64,000 nt of DNA from Bacillus sp. AFS006103 (GTDB lineage: Bacteria > Bacillota > Bacilli > Bacillales > Cytobacillaceae), in contig NTXX01000008.1 in the NCBI GenBank assembly GCA_002559145.1, forward strand, positions 161,037 through 225,036, written 5' to 3'. The translations under genes and the position numbers were made by a program. The notes beneath the pieces are model-generated. The model was not told the DNA's origin and did not search any database. It saw only the letters and a program-made list of their open reading frames with translations. The first letter of the stretch is position 1, and each line of letters starts with the position of its first letter. Below, in pieces: positions 35,869 to 45,099 of this stretch.

Positions 35869-36004
35869 CCTGTTGATTTCCGCTCCGGGCACTCGCTTTC
35901 CGCGGGGAGGTCCGGGAGCCTCCTCGGCGCCTTTGGCGCCTGCGGGGTCTCCCGTGACCTCTCTATCCCGCAGGAGTCGAGTGCCCTCCGCTCCAATCAA
36001 CAGG
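35869..36004. repeat. GC-rich imperfect palindromic element, copy 1
   Basis: 136 bp bounded by CCTGTTGAT and ATCAACAGG, with an inner CGCTTTCCGCGGGGAGG...GCGGGAG-like region that is far richer in GC than the flanks and can fold almost end to end. It shares blocks with copy 2 in the opposite orientation. No coding sequence is supported. Elements of this look are dispersed in Bacillaceae genomes. Confidence 0.65.
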
Positions 36005-36255
36005 GGTTCAAATAAACCTAAAGTATTGCAACACACTTTTTCTTTTACTAATAAATCTACTGATATAAGTTCAATAGACACAAATTCATTCACAATGGCT
36101 AAACTATTCTGGCTTAAACCTATTTTTAATATTTTTTGCTTTTTTAAACATAATGTTGATATAAATCAATGTGCAAATAAATAGAAAGAATATTTTGTGT
36201 AAAATTACACTTCAACATTTGAACATTGATGATATATTAATCGTTTTTTCTTTTA

Positions 36256-36360
36256 ATGAGCGAATTTTAGAGTTTTATGAGCGAATATTGGGTCTCAATG
36301 AGCGAATTTAACAGTTTTATGGGCGAATCTCTTATTTCAATGAGCGGATCTATTGAAACA
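36256..36360. repeat. Five tandem 21-bp repeats
   Basis: The core ATGAGCGAAT recurs at 36256, 36277, 36298, 36319 (ATGGGCGAAT) and 36340 (ATGAGCGGAT), a strict 21-nt period with variable 11-nt tails. It lies between the two GC-rich palindromic elements. No ribosome site or long frame supports coding. Confidence 0.8.
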
Positions 36361-36425
36361 ATATTCTTTCAGCGAAGGGTGTATTTTTTAAATGAGTTAA
36401 AGAGTGTAAATTAAATACTACACTT

Positions 36426-36552
36426 TTGATTGGCGCGGAAGGCACGAAGACTCCTGCGGGAGTACGGGGCTGGGGAGACCCCGCAGGAGCGCAGCGACGA
36501 GGAGGCTCCCCGGCACGCCCGCGGAAAGCGAAGTGCCTGGAGCGCCAATCAA
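36426..36552. repeat. GC-rich imperfect palindromic element, copy 2
   Basis: 127 bp bounded by TTGATTGGCGC and GCGCCAATCAA (perfect 11-bp ends). Inner blocks such as CCGCGGAAAGCGA and GACTCCTGCGGGAG match copy 1 in reverse orientation. It folds on itself and is not coding. Confidence 0.65.
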
Positions 36553-36596
36553 TAAACATGTCATATTAAAAGTCTAGCGAATGTTTTTCGACATCT

Positions 36597-36632
36597 AAAA
36601 AAACACCATGCCAGTTGGCATGGTGTTTTTCA
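36597..36632 (-). terminator. Terminator of acnA
   Basis: AACACCATGCCA and TGGCATGGTGTT with a 2-nt loop, flanked by A and T runs. Confidence 0.85.
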
Positions 36633-36635
36633 CTA

Positions 36636-39344
36636 TTAAGCTTTTAATTTTTCACGAAGAACCATTGGAAGAATTCCGCCGTGACGGTAGTAATCAATTT
36701 CAACTTCAGAGTCAAAACGAACAAGTACTTCAAATTCCTTCTTGTTGCCCGCTTCGTCCGTTGCCGTTACTTTTAGAAGGTCACGTGGTTTAACGTTTTC
36801 ATCCACTTGAACATCGATGGTTTCTTTTCCGGTTAAACCAAGTGTTTCAGCGCTTTCGCCCTCTTTAAATTGAAGTGGCAGCACACCCATTAACACAAGG
36901 TTTGAACGGTGAATACGTTCAAAGCTTTCAGCAAGAACTGTTTTAATGCCTAAAAGGTTTGTTCCTTTCGCAGCCCAGTCACGTGAAGAGCCCATTCCGT
37001 AATCTTTACCAGCAAGGACAATTAAGCCAGTGCCGTTTTCTTTATATTTCATGCAAGCATCGTAAATGGATGTAACTTCGCCAGTTGGCCAGTAAGTCGT
37101 TACTCCGCCTTCTGTACCTGGTGCGATTTGGTTACGAATACGGATGTTGGCAAATGTTCCACGCATCATTACTTCATGGTTACCACGACGAGATCCGTAA
37201 GAGTTAAAGTCGCGGATTGCCACGCCTTTTTCTAGCAGATATTTACCAGCTGGAGTATTTTTTCCAATTGCTCCTGCAGGTGAAATATGGTCAGTTGTTA
37301 CAGAATCACCGAATTTACCAACTACACGAAGTCCTGCTAATGGTTCAACTGTACCTGGTTCTGGTGATAAGCCTTCAAAGAAAGGCGGGTTTGCGATGTA
37401 AGTTGAATCCTCATCAAAAGTATATAAAGGCTCATTACTTGTTTTAATTTCGTTCCAACGCTCGTTATCACCGAAAACGTTCGCATATTCGCTGCGGAAA
37501 AGTTCAGGAGTAACCGTGCGTTTAACAACATCATTTACTTCAGCAGTTGATGGCCAGATATCTTGGAAGAATACATCATTTCCATCTTTATCTTTACCAA
37601 TTGCTTCTTTAGCAAAGTCAATGTTTACAGTACCAGCAAGCGCGTAAGCGACAACTAATGGTGGTGACGCAAGGTAGTTTGCTTTAACAAGCGGGTGAAT
37701 ACGTCCTTCAAAGTTACGGTTACCTGAAAGGACAGATGTAACTAAAAGATCGTTTTCAGCGATTGTTTTTTCAATTTCTTCTTTTAATGGTCCGGAGTTA
37801 CCGATACATGTTGTACAGCCGTAACCAACAAGGTTGAAGCCGATTTGTTCTAGATATGGAAGTAATCCAGAATCACGAAGATATCCAGTTACAACTTTAG
37901 ATCCTGGTGCTAAAGAAGTTTTCACGAATTTTGGAACTTCCATTCCTAATTCAACGGCTTTCTTTGCAACAAGTCCTGCACCTACTAGTACGTAAGGGTT
38001 AGATGTATTTGTACAGCTTGTAATTGAAGCAATCGCAACTGCACCAGTTTTGATTGTTGTTTCGTCACCGTTGTTGAATTTCACTTCAGCTGACTTATCA
38101 AGTTCATCTGCTTGTAAGCCGAAGCCTTGGTTTCCTTGAGGAGACGAAACAGCTTTCACGAATTCTTCTTTCATTTTTGAAAGTGGAATTAAATCTTGAG
38201 GACGCTTTGGACCTGATAGATTCGCTTCAATAACTGAAAGATCGATTTCAACTACATCAGTATAAACTGGCTCGATAGCTGGGTCGAAGAATAATCCGTT
38301 TGCTTTGCAATACTGTTCAACTACATTGATATGCTCTTCTTCACGGCCTGTTAAGCGCATGTAAGCAAGTGATTCATCATCAATTGGGAAGAAACCACAA
38401 GTTGCACCGTATTCAGGTGCCATGTTTGCAATCGTTGCACGATCTGCAAGTGGTAGTACAGAAACCCCTGGTCCGAAGAACTCAACAAATTTCCCAACAA
38501 CCCCATGGCTGCGAAGAACTTGAGTGACTTTTAATGCAAGGTCAGTTGCGGTTGCACCGTTTGGAAGCACACCTGTTAACTTAACACCGACAACTTCTGG
38601 TACAGGGAAGTATGAAGGCTGACCTAACATTCCTGCTTCAGCTTCAATTCCACCCACACCCCAGCCAAGAACACCAAGTCCATTGATCATAGTTGTATGT
38701 GAGTCTGTACCAACCAATGTATCAGGATATGCTTCTAATTCACCGTCAGCGTTTGGAGCAACGTGGACAACATCTGCTAAGTATTCAAGGTTTACTTGGT
38801 GTACGATACCAGTAGCAGGCGGTACAGCACGATAATTATTAAATGATTTTTGCGCCCAGCTTAGGAATTGGTAGCGCTCAGCATTACGTTCGAATTCATA
38901 ATCCATGTTAATTTTTAAGGAATCAGCAGCACCATAGGCATCAACCTGTACGGAGTGGTCGATGACAAGATCAACTGTTTTTTCAGGATTGATTTTGTCA
39001 GGATCTCCGCCAAGGTCTGCCATTGCTTTTCTTAAAGAAGCAAGGTCAACAACAGCTGGTACACCCGTAAAGTCTTGAAGGATAACACGAGCTGGCTTAA
39101 ATGGTACGTCCACTTCTTTTAGCTCATTTGTGCCCCATTTTGCTAAGTTTTCAACATGCTCTTTTGAAATCGCGCGGCCATCTAATTGGCGTAGTACAGA
39201 TTCAAGAAGGACTTTTACAGAGTAAGGCAAGTTTGAAACGTTCCCAATTCCTGCCTCTTCAAGTGCACTTAAGCGGTAATAGTTATAACTTTTACCGTTC
39301 ACTTCAAAGGAAGTTCGTGCGTTAAATACATCGTTTTTTACCAT
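36636..39344 (-). CDS. acnA: Aconitate hydratase AcnA/CitB
   Basis: 902 residues, full length. It isomerises citrate to isocitrate in the TCA cycle and, without its cluster, acts as an RNA-binding regulator. The [4Fe-4S] cysteines are in [12 protein letters not shown] and [12 protein letters not shown]. The C-terminal swivel domain carries [13 protein letters not shown] and [15 protein letters not shown] follows TTAGGGGG. The upstream region holds an AATAAC...GTTATT dyad that resembles a CcpC box. Conserved neighbours sspO and yneN match B. subtilis citB. Confidence 0.98.
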   Translation of the reverse strand: MVKNDVFNARTSFEVNGKSYNYYRLSALEEAGIGNVSNLPYSVKVLLESVLRQLDGRAISKEHVENLAKWGTNELKEVDVPFKPARVILQDFTGVPAVVDLASLRKAMADLGGDPDKINPEKTVDLVIDHSVQVDAYGAADSLKINMDYEFERNAERYQFLSWAQKSFNNYRAVPPATGIVHQVNLEYLADVVHVAPNADGELEAYPDTLVGTDSHTTMINGLGVLGWGVGGIEAEAGMLGQPSYFPVPEVVGVKLTGVLPNGATATDLALKVTQVLRSHGVVGKFVEFFGPGVSVLPLADRATIANMAPEYGATCGFFPIDDESLAYMRLTGREEEHINVVEQYCKANGLFFDPAIEPVYTDVVEIDLSVIEANLSGPKRPQDLIPLSKMKEEFVKAVSSPQGNQGFGLQADELDKSAEVKFNNGDETTIKTGAVAIASITSCTNTSNPYVLVGAGLVAKKAVELGMEVPKFVKTSLAPGSKVVTGYLRDSGLLPYLEQIGFNLVGYGCTTCIGNSGPLKEEIEKTIAENDLLVTSVLSGNRNFEGRIHPLVKANYLASPPLVVAYALAGTVNIDFAKEAIGKDKDGNDVFFQDIWPSTAEVNDVVKRTVTPELFRSEYANVFGDNERWNEIKTSNEPLYTFDEDSTYIANPPFFEGLSPEPGTVEPLAGLRVVGKFGDSVTTDHISPAGAIGKNTPAGKYLLEKGVAIRDFNSYGSRRGNHEVMMRGTFANIRIRNQIAPGTEGGVTTYWPTGEVTSIYDACMKYKENGTGLIVLAGKDYGMGSSRDWAAKGTNLLGIKTVLAESFERIHRSNLVLMGVLPLQFKEGESAETLGLTGKETIDVQVDENVKPRDLLKVTATDEAGNKKEFEVLVRFDSEVEIDYYRHGGILPMVLREKLKA

Positions 39345-39459
39345 GAAAAAAACCCCCTAAATTCGTCATAAATTAACGAAAAGTTGAAAAGTTTGAATTT
39401 TCCCATCCTGTTTAACTTTTCTCACAATTCTAATCTTAATACAAGCGATTACATAAGTA

Positions 39460-39477
39460 AATAACAAGAAAGTTATT
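39460..39477 (-). promoter_or_regulatory. CcpC-like dyad upstream of acnA
   Basis: AATAAC, 6 nt, GTTATT: a perfect inverted repeat 115 nt before the acnA start. It is compatible with the ATAA...TTAT boxes through which CcpC represses citB. A -10-like TATTAAGAT lies about 40 nt downstream. The 320 bp between acnA and sspO hold no other feature I can support. Confidence 0.4.
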
Positions 39478-39665
39478 GTGATTGATAAGTTTTACTTATG
39501 CCTTTTATGCATTTTTGTTCTGAAAATTCAAAAAACGCTAATTGTGCTTATGTAATTAAAGACATGGGAAAACCATCTTTTTCATTGTTAATTATCTCAA
39601 AAAACCTTTTCTTTGTCATTTTTTTTGCTATGGAGGAAATAGTAAAAGTGTAGGAGGTGATTAGA

Positions 39666-39818
39666 ATGGTGAAACGAAAATCTAATCATGTAATTCCAGG
39701 AATGAATGCAGCCAAAGGGCAAGGAAAAGGGTCAGGTTTTAATGAGGAAATGGCCAGTGAACCGGCATTAACCGCCAAAGAAAGAATGAACAACAAGAAA
39801 CGTAAAAAGAATCAATAA
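39666..39818 (+). CDS. sspO: Small acid-soluble spore protein SspO
   Basis: 50 residues: [20 protein letters not shown], ending [17 protein letters not shown]. Clear match to the minor SASP O (CotK) family, located in the spore core. AGGAGGTGATTAGA precedes the ATG. It is divergent from acnA, as in B. subtilis. Here a minus-strand gene separates it from sspP, whereas in B. subtilis sspO and sspP form an operon. Too short for default calling. Confidence 0.96.
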   Translation: MVKRKSNHVIPGMNAAKGQGKGSGFNEEMASEPALTAKERMNNKKRKKNQ

Positions 39819-39866
39819 TAACAAAAAGTGCAAGCGCCCGTATAGCGGAGCTGAAGCTGGATTCAA

Positions 39867-39898
39867 AAAAGCAGGCGGATCTTCCCGCCTGCTTTTTC
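39867..39898. terminator. Bidirectional terminator, sspO and DUF2524 gene
   Basis: AAGCAGGCGG and CCGCCTGCTT, loop ATCTTC, with A and T runs on the two sides. Confidence 0.85.
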
Positions 39899-40167
39899 TA
39901 TTCTGTCAGGTTTACTTCTGTCACCATGCCTTGTAAATCCTGTTGAAAACGCTCAAGTTGTGACCGTTGATGCTCCGAGGCCACTTCTAGTGCATTTTGA
40001 ATCTGCTGATAAGCTTCATTGACTTCGTCTTTGAGATGTTTGAGTTGATGACCATAACCTGCACTATCACTTACAATTGTTTCATATAGTCCTTGTGCAT
40101 TCTCATAGCCCTGCTGTGCGGCTTGAAACGCTTGTTGTTTATCTTTATTATATGGGAATTTATCCAT
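39898..40167 (-). CDS. YtzC-like (DUF2524) helical protein
   Basis: 89 residues, all-helical and Gln-rich (DKQQAFQAAQQGYENAQ, then LKDEVNEAYQQIQNALEVA and SQLERFQQDLQGM). It resembles the DUF2524/YtzC family of bacilli, of unknown function. No signal peptide. It is inserted between sspO and sspP, which breaks their usual operon. The family call is by pattern only. Confidence 0.65.
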   Translation of the reverse strand: MDKFPYNKDKQQAFQAAQQGYENAQGLYETIVSDSAGYGHQLKHLKDEVNEAYQQIQNALEVASEHQRSQLERFQQDLQGMVTEVNLTE

Positions 40168-40281
40168 TGTTCTTCCTTCACTCCTTCATTTTGTTTACCG
40201 TTAAATTGCACAGAATAACAAAAAATATACGGTATAAAAGGACTTTATCACTGCATCCTAACATAATAGGAGGGATGAAAT

Positions 40282-40419
40282 ATGAACAAAAACGATGGCA
40301 AAGACATGCGAAAAAATGCACCAAAACAATCAGGGCAGCCTGAACCATTAAGCGGTTCTCATAAAGTTAAGAATCGCAATCATACCAGAGCCAAACATAA
40401 TTCACACCATGATATGTAA
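40282..40419 (+). CDS. sspP: Small acid-soluble spore protein SspP
   Basis: 45 residues: [20 protein letters not shown], then [20 protein letters not shown], ending SHHDM. This matches SASP P (CotL), a minor spore-core protein. TAGGAGGGATGAAAT precedes the ATG. Convergent with selA, with which it shares a terminator. Confidence 0.96.
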   Translation: MNKNDGKDMRKNAPKQSGQPEPLSGSHKVKNRNHTRAKHNSHHDM

Positions 40420-40440
40420 AATCGCGTAAGTAACTGCCCA

Positions 40441-40481
40441 TAAAAATGCCCTGCACTTGGTTGAAGTGCAGGGCATTTTGT
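40441..40481. terminator. Bidirectional terminator, sspP and selA
   Basis: AAAATGCCCTGCACTT and AAGTGCAGGGCATTTT form a perfect 16-bp stem with a 5-nt loop. Confidence 0.9.
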
Positions 40482-40487
40482 CCGCTC

Positions 40488-41906
40488 TTATGATTCGCTA
40501 AATTTGATTAGAGCCTGAAGTAAGTACTCTTCCTCTTCGGCAGTCACCGTACGTAAATCAATGATAAATTCATCCTTTTGAATCCGTCCAACAATTGCCG
40601 GTTTTACTTCGGTTCGAAGCTTTCTTCCCAGCTGTTCTGCTGTCAGTTCACGATGTTTTAGGGTCACAACAGTAGTAGGAAGCTCTACATCCGGCATAGT
40701 CCCCCCACCCACTTGACTCGTTCCCTTTGTAATTTTTGTAACATATTTTCCAGTATTCTGTAATAAATTTGTAACAAAAGACTGCGATCGTACGTCTAAT
40801 TCTTCAGAAGTAACTAATAAATCGCGGACGGTCGGAATGTTTACTAACCCATTTTCTCCGCGGGCATAATCAATTAACGTCCCCTCAAGTGCAGCCAATG
40901 TCATCTTATCAACCCGCACCACCCGTGCTAACTGGTGTTTTTTTAAACGATCAATGATTTCTTTTTTGCCAGCAATGATGCCGGCCTGCGGGCCGCCTAG
41001 GAGCTTGTCACCACTAAAAGTTACAACATCTGCCCCTGTTTCCATGACCTCTTTTACAACCGGTTCTTCACCAATTCCGTGCTTCTTGAAGTCATATAAC
41101 GCACCACTTCCGAGATCTTCATAAAAGATGACACCATCCAACCGCTTAGTAAGATTAACAAGTTCATCAGTTTCAACAGATTTGGTAAATCCAATCACTT
41201 TAAAGTTGCTAGTATGGACCTTCATGATAATCGCCGTTTCTGAGCTAACAGCTTTTTCATAATCAAAAAGATGTGTCTTATTCGTGGTGCCAATTTCTAC
41301 AAGCTGTGCCCCACTCTCTTCCATTATGGATGAGATTCGAAAAGATCCTCCGATTTCAACAAGCTGGCCTCTTGAAACAATCACTTCTTTGTCGTCGGCT
41401 AGGGCTCTTAAGACCAAATATACAGCAGATGCATTATTATTAACCACCATGGCAGCTTCTGCACCCGTGATATCCTTAATTAATTGTTCAACATGACTAT
41501 GTCTTGAACCTCGCTCCCCTTCTGTAAGCTTGTACTCAAGATTTGAATAGTTCCTGGCTGTGTCAATTACATGGTTGATTGCATTTTCACTTAATCTAGC
41601 TCTGCCTAGGTTGGTGTGTAAAATAGTTCCTGTCGCATTAATGACTTTTTCTAATGTATAAGAATACTGTTTCTGTACTTTCGCATCAAGAATAGTAAAT
41701 AACTCTTCAATAAAATGGTTGGTTCCTGGAATGGTGCCTGTCCATTGATCATTAAGGATTGCTTCCCTTATTTTATCAACGACTTCTTTAAGTTGCTTGG
41801 TAAGCTGCTCAAGATCTAGCTTACTAACCTGAAGGAGGGTCAAAAACCTCCGATGATTTTGAAGTTCATGGACTGGTGGAATTGAGCGTAGCCATTCTTT
41901 CAACAT
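40488..41906 (-). CDS. selA: L-seryl-tRNA(Sec) selenium transferase SelA
   Basis: 472 residues. It is the PLP enzyme that converts Ser-tRNA(Sec) to Sec-tRNA(Sec) with selenophosphate from SelD. Visible features are NATGTILHTNLGRA, VVNNNASAVYL and the PLP lysine Lys301 in VTFSGDKLLGGPQAG. Length is normal. It lies between sspP and cotM, genes that are neighbours in B. subtilis, so it looks inserted. The usual partner selB and the tRNA(Sec) gene are not beside it or elsewhere in the window. Its presence supports reading the three in-frame UGAs as Sec. Confidence 0.96.
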   Translation of the reverse strand: MLKEWLRSIPPVHELQNHRRFLTLLQVSKLDLEQLTKQLKEVVDKIREAILNDQWTGTIPGTNHFIEELFTILDAKVQKQYSYTLEKVINATGTILHTNLGRARLSENAINHVIDTARNYSNLEYKLTEGERGSRHSHVEQLIKDITGAEAAMVVNNNASAVYLVLRALADDKEVIVSRGQLVEIGGSFRISSIMEESGAQLVEIGTTNKTHLFDYEKAVSSETAIIMKVHTSNFKVIGFTKSVETDELVNLTKRLDGVIFYEDLGSGALYDFKKHGIGEEPVVKEVMETGADVVTFSGDKLLGGPQAGIIAGKKEIIDRLKKHQLARVVRVDKMTLAALEGTLIDYARGENGLVNIPTVRDLLVTSEELDVRSQSFVTNLLQNTGKYVTKITKGTSQVGGGTMPDVELPTTVVTLKHRELTAEQLGRKLRTEVKPAIVGRIQKDEFIIDLRTVTAEEEEYLLQALIKFSES

Positions 41907-42074
41907 AAAAACTCCTTTAACAATTGTTTCATTTCCTATGTAATTCGCCTAATTTTAGTGCCCAATGAATGATTGGAGCTTACAAACAGGCGCTTCAACA
42001 ATAGCAATTATAACACATCCGTTTCACGTTTTATCTCCTAGTGAATAAAATGAAACGAGCAAGGGGGATTAGAT

Positions 42075-42473
42075 ATGTCAAAAAAGAAACAAATTAAAAA
42101 TCAAACTTTTGATTTTGATTTAGTGGAGAAGTGGCTGGAAAACTATTTTCTGGATCCACTTACATCTTACTACGATGAAACACAATTTCCGATTGATCTC
42201 TATGAAACAGAAATGGAATGGATTATTGAGGCCAATTTAAGTGAATTTGAGGCTTCTGAAATAAAGGTATATATTGAAGGAAATAAATTAATCATTACCG
42301 CTATGGAATATCCCCCTTCCGTGAGAAAACAAAAACGGATCCGTTCCATTAATTTTCCATTCCAGGTCATTAATCAGGCAGTATACGCCAACTTTACCAA
42401 TGGAATTCTAGAGGTATTTATCTCAAAAAGGGATAGAGGTTTAGGAAAAAATAGATACATTACTCTGCCTTAA
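42075..42473 (+). CDS. cotM: Spore coat protein CotM-like (Hsp20 family)
   Basis: 132 residues. An alpha-crystallin-like domain covers about 45-130 (WIIEANLSEFEASEIKVYIE, then NFTNGILEVFISKRD). B. subtilis CotM is a small outer-coat protein of this family, and the position beside sspP-sspO-citB matches. AAGGGGG lies before the ATG. Expressed in the mother cell under SigK in B. subtilis. A chaperone-only role cannot be excluded from sequence. Confidence 0.82.
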   Translation: MSKKKQIKNQTFDFDLVEKWLENYFLDPLTSYYDETQFPIDLYETEMEWIIEANLSEFEASEIKVYIEGNKLIITAMEYPPSVRKQKRIRSINFPFQVINQAVYANFTNGILEVFISKRDRGLGKNRYITLP

Positions 42474-42525
42474 GTATTCTTGTGGCTTAATTTTTTAAGC
42501 TACAGTTTACATAATAAAATTATAA

Positions 42526-42560
42526 AAAAACCCTCAAATCGTTTGGATTTGAGGGTTTTA
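42526..42560. terminator. Bidirectional terminator, cotM and Rdx gene
   Basis: AAACCCTCAAATC and GATTTGAGGGTTT with a 5-nt loop, flanked by A and T runs. Confidence 0.85.
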
Positions 42561-42564
42561 CTAT

Positions 42565-42804
42565 TTATTTTTTGGATATGATTTCAATCATTTCATCGGT
42601 ATCAGGGAAAATCCCTGTATCAAGCTTCGAATAAATCTTCTCACCATTCACTGTTACTTCAAACGCACCGCCAGAACTTGGAATCAGTTCTAACTTTTGA
42701 ATATCTCTAAAAAAATGGTTAAATAGCTCTTCCGCGAAACTCGCGGCCTTTGGTGCGTAATTTCATTGCATACAAAATTCAACAATTACATGATAGTTCT
42801 TCAT
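42565..42804 (-). CDS. Rdx/SelW-like selenoprotein (CxxU redox motif, Sec14)
   Basis: 79 residues if UGA (42765-42763, codon 14) is read as Sec: MKNYHVIVEFCMQUNYAPKA, then FFRDIQKLELIPSSGGAFEV and LDTGIFPDTDEMIEI. The CMQU motif after a first beta strand and the GGAFEV strand are diagnostic of the Rdx family (SelW/SelT/SelV/SelH), thioredoxin-like redox proteins of uncertain substrate. Many bacterial homologues have Cys in place of Sec. GGAGGG precedes ATG. Standard calling would end at residue 13 or miss it. Confidence 0.88.
42732..42746 (-). promoter_or_regulatory. bSECIS-like hairpin of Rdx gene
   Basis: CCGCGA and TCGCGG form a perfect 6-bp stem around loop GTT. The stem begins 17 nt and the loop 23 nt after the UGA, with G first in the loop, fitting the bacterial SECIS pattern. 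Confidence 0.7.
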
Positions 42805-42945
42805 AAAAATTACCCTCCAAAAAAAGTGTTTCCTACATCATGATAGTGTTTATATTTTAACCTATTCCCTGTTTTACTGCAATTTTTAATATCCATTCGT
42901 GCGGATTTAATTTGAAAGAGTTATACTATAAAAATGGAGGTGGAC

Positions 42946-44001
42946 ATGTTGAGTGAACTAGAAAAAATTCGCCTGACTTCGATGTCAACAAAAGCCGGTT
43001 GAGGCTGCAAAATTGGTCCTGAGGACCTGGCGCAAGTCTTGCGTCAATTACCAAAACAAGAACCTGTTCCTGAATTATTAGTGGGACTTGATACATCAGA
43101 TGATGCCGGTGTTTACCAAATTACCGATTCCATCGCATTAATACAGACAGTCGACTACTTTACTCCAATCGTCGACGATCCATATATGTTCGGCCAAATC
43201 ACAGCCGCAAACGCATTAAGTGATGTGTACGCGATGGGCGGGGAACCAAAAACCGTTATGAACATTGTCGGCTTCCCAATTAAAAAACTGGGTGCCGAAA
43301 TGCTTGCCGATATACTTCGAGGAGCGGCAGATAAAGTAAAAGAAGCTGGCGCGATTACCGTTGGCGGCCATTCGATTGATGATCAGGAGCCTAAATTTGG
43401 ACTTTCCGTAACAGGTATAGTGCATCCTGATAAAATATGGAAAAATGTCGGTGCCAAACCAGGTGATGTCCTCGTATTGACGAAGCCAATCGGTGTTGGA
43501 ATCATTACAACCGGTATCAAAAGAAGTGCGGTCACACCTTTGCAGGAACAAATTGTAACAGAAACGATGGCGATGCTAAATAAAGGGGCGGCTGAGGCAC
43601 TAAAAGATTTCCAACCTCACGCTGTTACTGATGTGACAGGATTTGGATTACTTGGCCATGGCAGTGAAATGGCAAAAGGCAGTAATGTGAGTTTTGAAAT
43701 CTCTCTATCAAAGGTGCCAGTTTTAGAGGGCGCACTTGAATTAGCAAAAAATGGTGTGGTTCCCGGAGGTTCTAAATCGAATCATAAATGGATAGCTGAA
43801 GATGTGGTTTATGAGGAAATCCTTCCAGAAGAGCAGTTGGTTCTTTGTGATGCCATTACGTCCGGTGGTTTATTCGTTGCAATTAGTGAACAGGAAGCGG
43901 CTCAATATGTCGATAAACTGCATTCTAATGGACTAGGATATGCAGCGATTATTGGTAGAGTTACCGAGAAAAAAGACAAATATCTATATGTAACACGTTA
44001 A
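42946..44001 (+). CDS. selD: Selenide, water dikinase SelD, itself a selenoprotein (Sec19)
   Basis: 351 residues when UGA 43000-43002 (codon 19) is read as Sec: LTSMSTKAGUGCKIGPEDL. Sec19 and Lys22 sit at the catalytic positions of E. coli Cys17/Lys20. SelD makes selenophosphate from selenide and ATP. Downstream landmarks are LVGLDTSDDAGVY, TVDYFTPIVDDPYMFGQI and GGHSIDDQEPKFGLSVTG. The true start is ATG with GGAGG, so a caller that stops at UGA would begin at an internal TTG and lose the active site. Divergent from the Rdx gene. Confidence 0.96.
43015..43027 (+). promoter_or_regulatory. bSECIS-like hairpin of selD
   Basis: GGTCC, loop TGA, GGACC. The loop starts 18 nt after the Sec UGA, with G at its second position. 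Short stem but in the expected place. Confidence 0.6.
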
Positions 44002-44034
44002 CAGCGAAGCCTTAAGTGCTTCGTTGTTTTTTTA
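43998..44034 (+). terminator. Terminator of selD
   Basis: AACAGCGAAGC and GCTTCGTTGTT with a 6-7 nt loop, followed by a T7 run. A second hairpin at 44040-44066 (AATCCTGGGC type) serves the minus-strand gene. Confidence 0.8.
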
Positions 44035-44039
44035 CAAAA

Positions 44040-44066
44040 AATCCTGAGCTAACTTAGCCCAGGATT
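44040..44066 (-). terminator. Terminator of tdh-like gene
   Basis: AATCCTG and CAGGATT with further inner pairing, T-rich on the minus side. Confidence 0.65.
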
Positions 44067-44074
44067 CCTTTATA

Positions 44075-45019
44075 TTATATCTTCTGACGGAGTTTCTCCA
44101 CCATGTCTTTCGTCATTTTATCCAAATCAAATGCGTATTTAAAACCCCATTCTTCTTTTGCTGCGGTAGCGTCAATGGAATTTGGCCAACTTTCCGCAAT
44201 CTTTTGACGATCTGGATCAACAGCATATGAGATTTCAAATCCAGGGACATACTTTGCAATGGAGGCAGCAATCTCTTCCGGTTCAAAGCTCATCGCAGTA
44301 ACGTTAAAGGCATTGCGGTGGATTAATTTTGATGAATCGGCCTCCATTAAATCAACAATGGCATTAAGGGCATCTGGCATATACATCATATCCATGTACG
44401 TACCTTTATCAATGTAAGAAGTATATTTGCCAGTTTTAACCGCTTCATAGTAAATTTCAACCGCATAATCCGTGGTTCCTCCACCAGGGAGAGCAACATA
44501 TGAGATTAAACCCGGGAACCTTAAGCCGCGTGTATCGACACCAAACTTTTGGAAATAGTAATCCGATAATAATTCCCCGGCCACTTTATTGACACCGTAC
44601 ATCGTAGTTGGGCGCATAATCGTATCTTGGGGGGTGTTTTCCTTTGGAGTAGAGGGCCCAAAAGCACCAATCGAACTTGGTGTAAAAAATTGTGCCTTTA
44701 ACTCTCTTGCTGTTTCAAGCCCATTCATCAGCCCGCCCATATTTAAATTCCATGCAAATACGGGCTTTGCTTCTGCAGTTGCCGATAAAAGGGCTGCTAG
44801 ATGCATAACGGTATCCACATTGTATTTCTTAGCTACTTCGACCATTTTGTTTAAATCCGTAACATCGACGGTCTCAAAAGGCCCACTTTGGGCGGCTTCG
44901 CTGTCATTCTTTTTAATATCAGTAGCAATGACATTATCTGCACCGTAGATGTCTCTTAGCTTTAAAGTTAATTCTGATCCAATCTGCCCTAAGGCACCTG
45001 TAATTAATATCCTCTTCAT
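44075..45019 (-). CDS. SDR-type L-threonine 3-dehydrogenase
   Basis: 314 residues. Extended SDR with [10 protein letters not shown] (about 8-17), [13 protein letters not shown] and YGVNK (catalytic Tyr and Lys). The sequence fits the short-chain L-threonine dehydrogenase family that oxidises threonine to 2-amino-3-ketobutyrate. The upstream gene kbl converts this to glycine and acetyl-CoA, so the two make one pathway. The gap is about 80 bp. Unlike the zinc-dependent Tdh of B. subtilis, this is the UDP-galactose-epimerase-like type. Confidence 0.85.
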   Translation of the reverse strand: MKRILITGALGQIGSELTLKLRDIYGADNVIATDIKKNDSEAAQSGPFETVDVTDLNKMVEVAKKYNVDTVMHLAALLSATAEAKPVFAWNLNMGGLMNGLETARELKAQFFTPSSIGAFGPSTPKENTPQDTIMRPTTMYGVNKVAGELLSDYYFQKFGVDTRGLRFPGLISYVALPGGGTTDYAVEIYYEAVKTGKYTSYIDKGTYMDMMYMPDALNAIVDLMEADSSKLIHRNAFNVTAMSFEPEEIAASIAKYVPGFEISYAVDPDRQKIAESWPNSIDATAAKEEWGFKYAFDLDKMTKDMVEKLRQKI

Positions 45020-45099
45020 GATCTATCCGTCCTCTACACATATGTTAAAAATAGTGAATTACTTTATATTTACGTTATTCTAATCATTTGGAGTGAAGA

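Noticed and set aside
36256..36360. 21-bp repeats as a CRISPR array
   Set aside because: Units are directly adjacent with a 10-nt core and 11-nt variable tails, there are only five, and no cas genes are present.
41907..42074. tRNA(Sec) next to selA
   Set aside because: No cloverleaf with a long variable arm could be found here or in other gaps by eye.
43039..44001. SelD starting at an internal TTG
   Set aside because: It would lose the active site. The ATG at 42946 has a good ribosome site, and reading UGA as Sec restores the whole domain.
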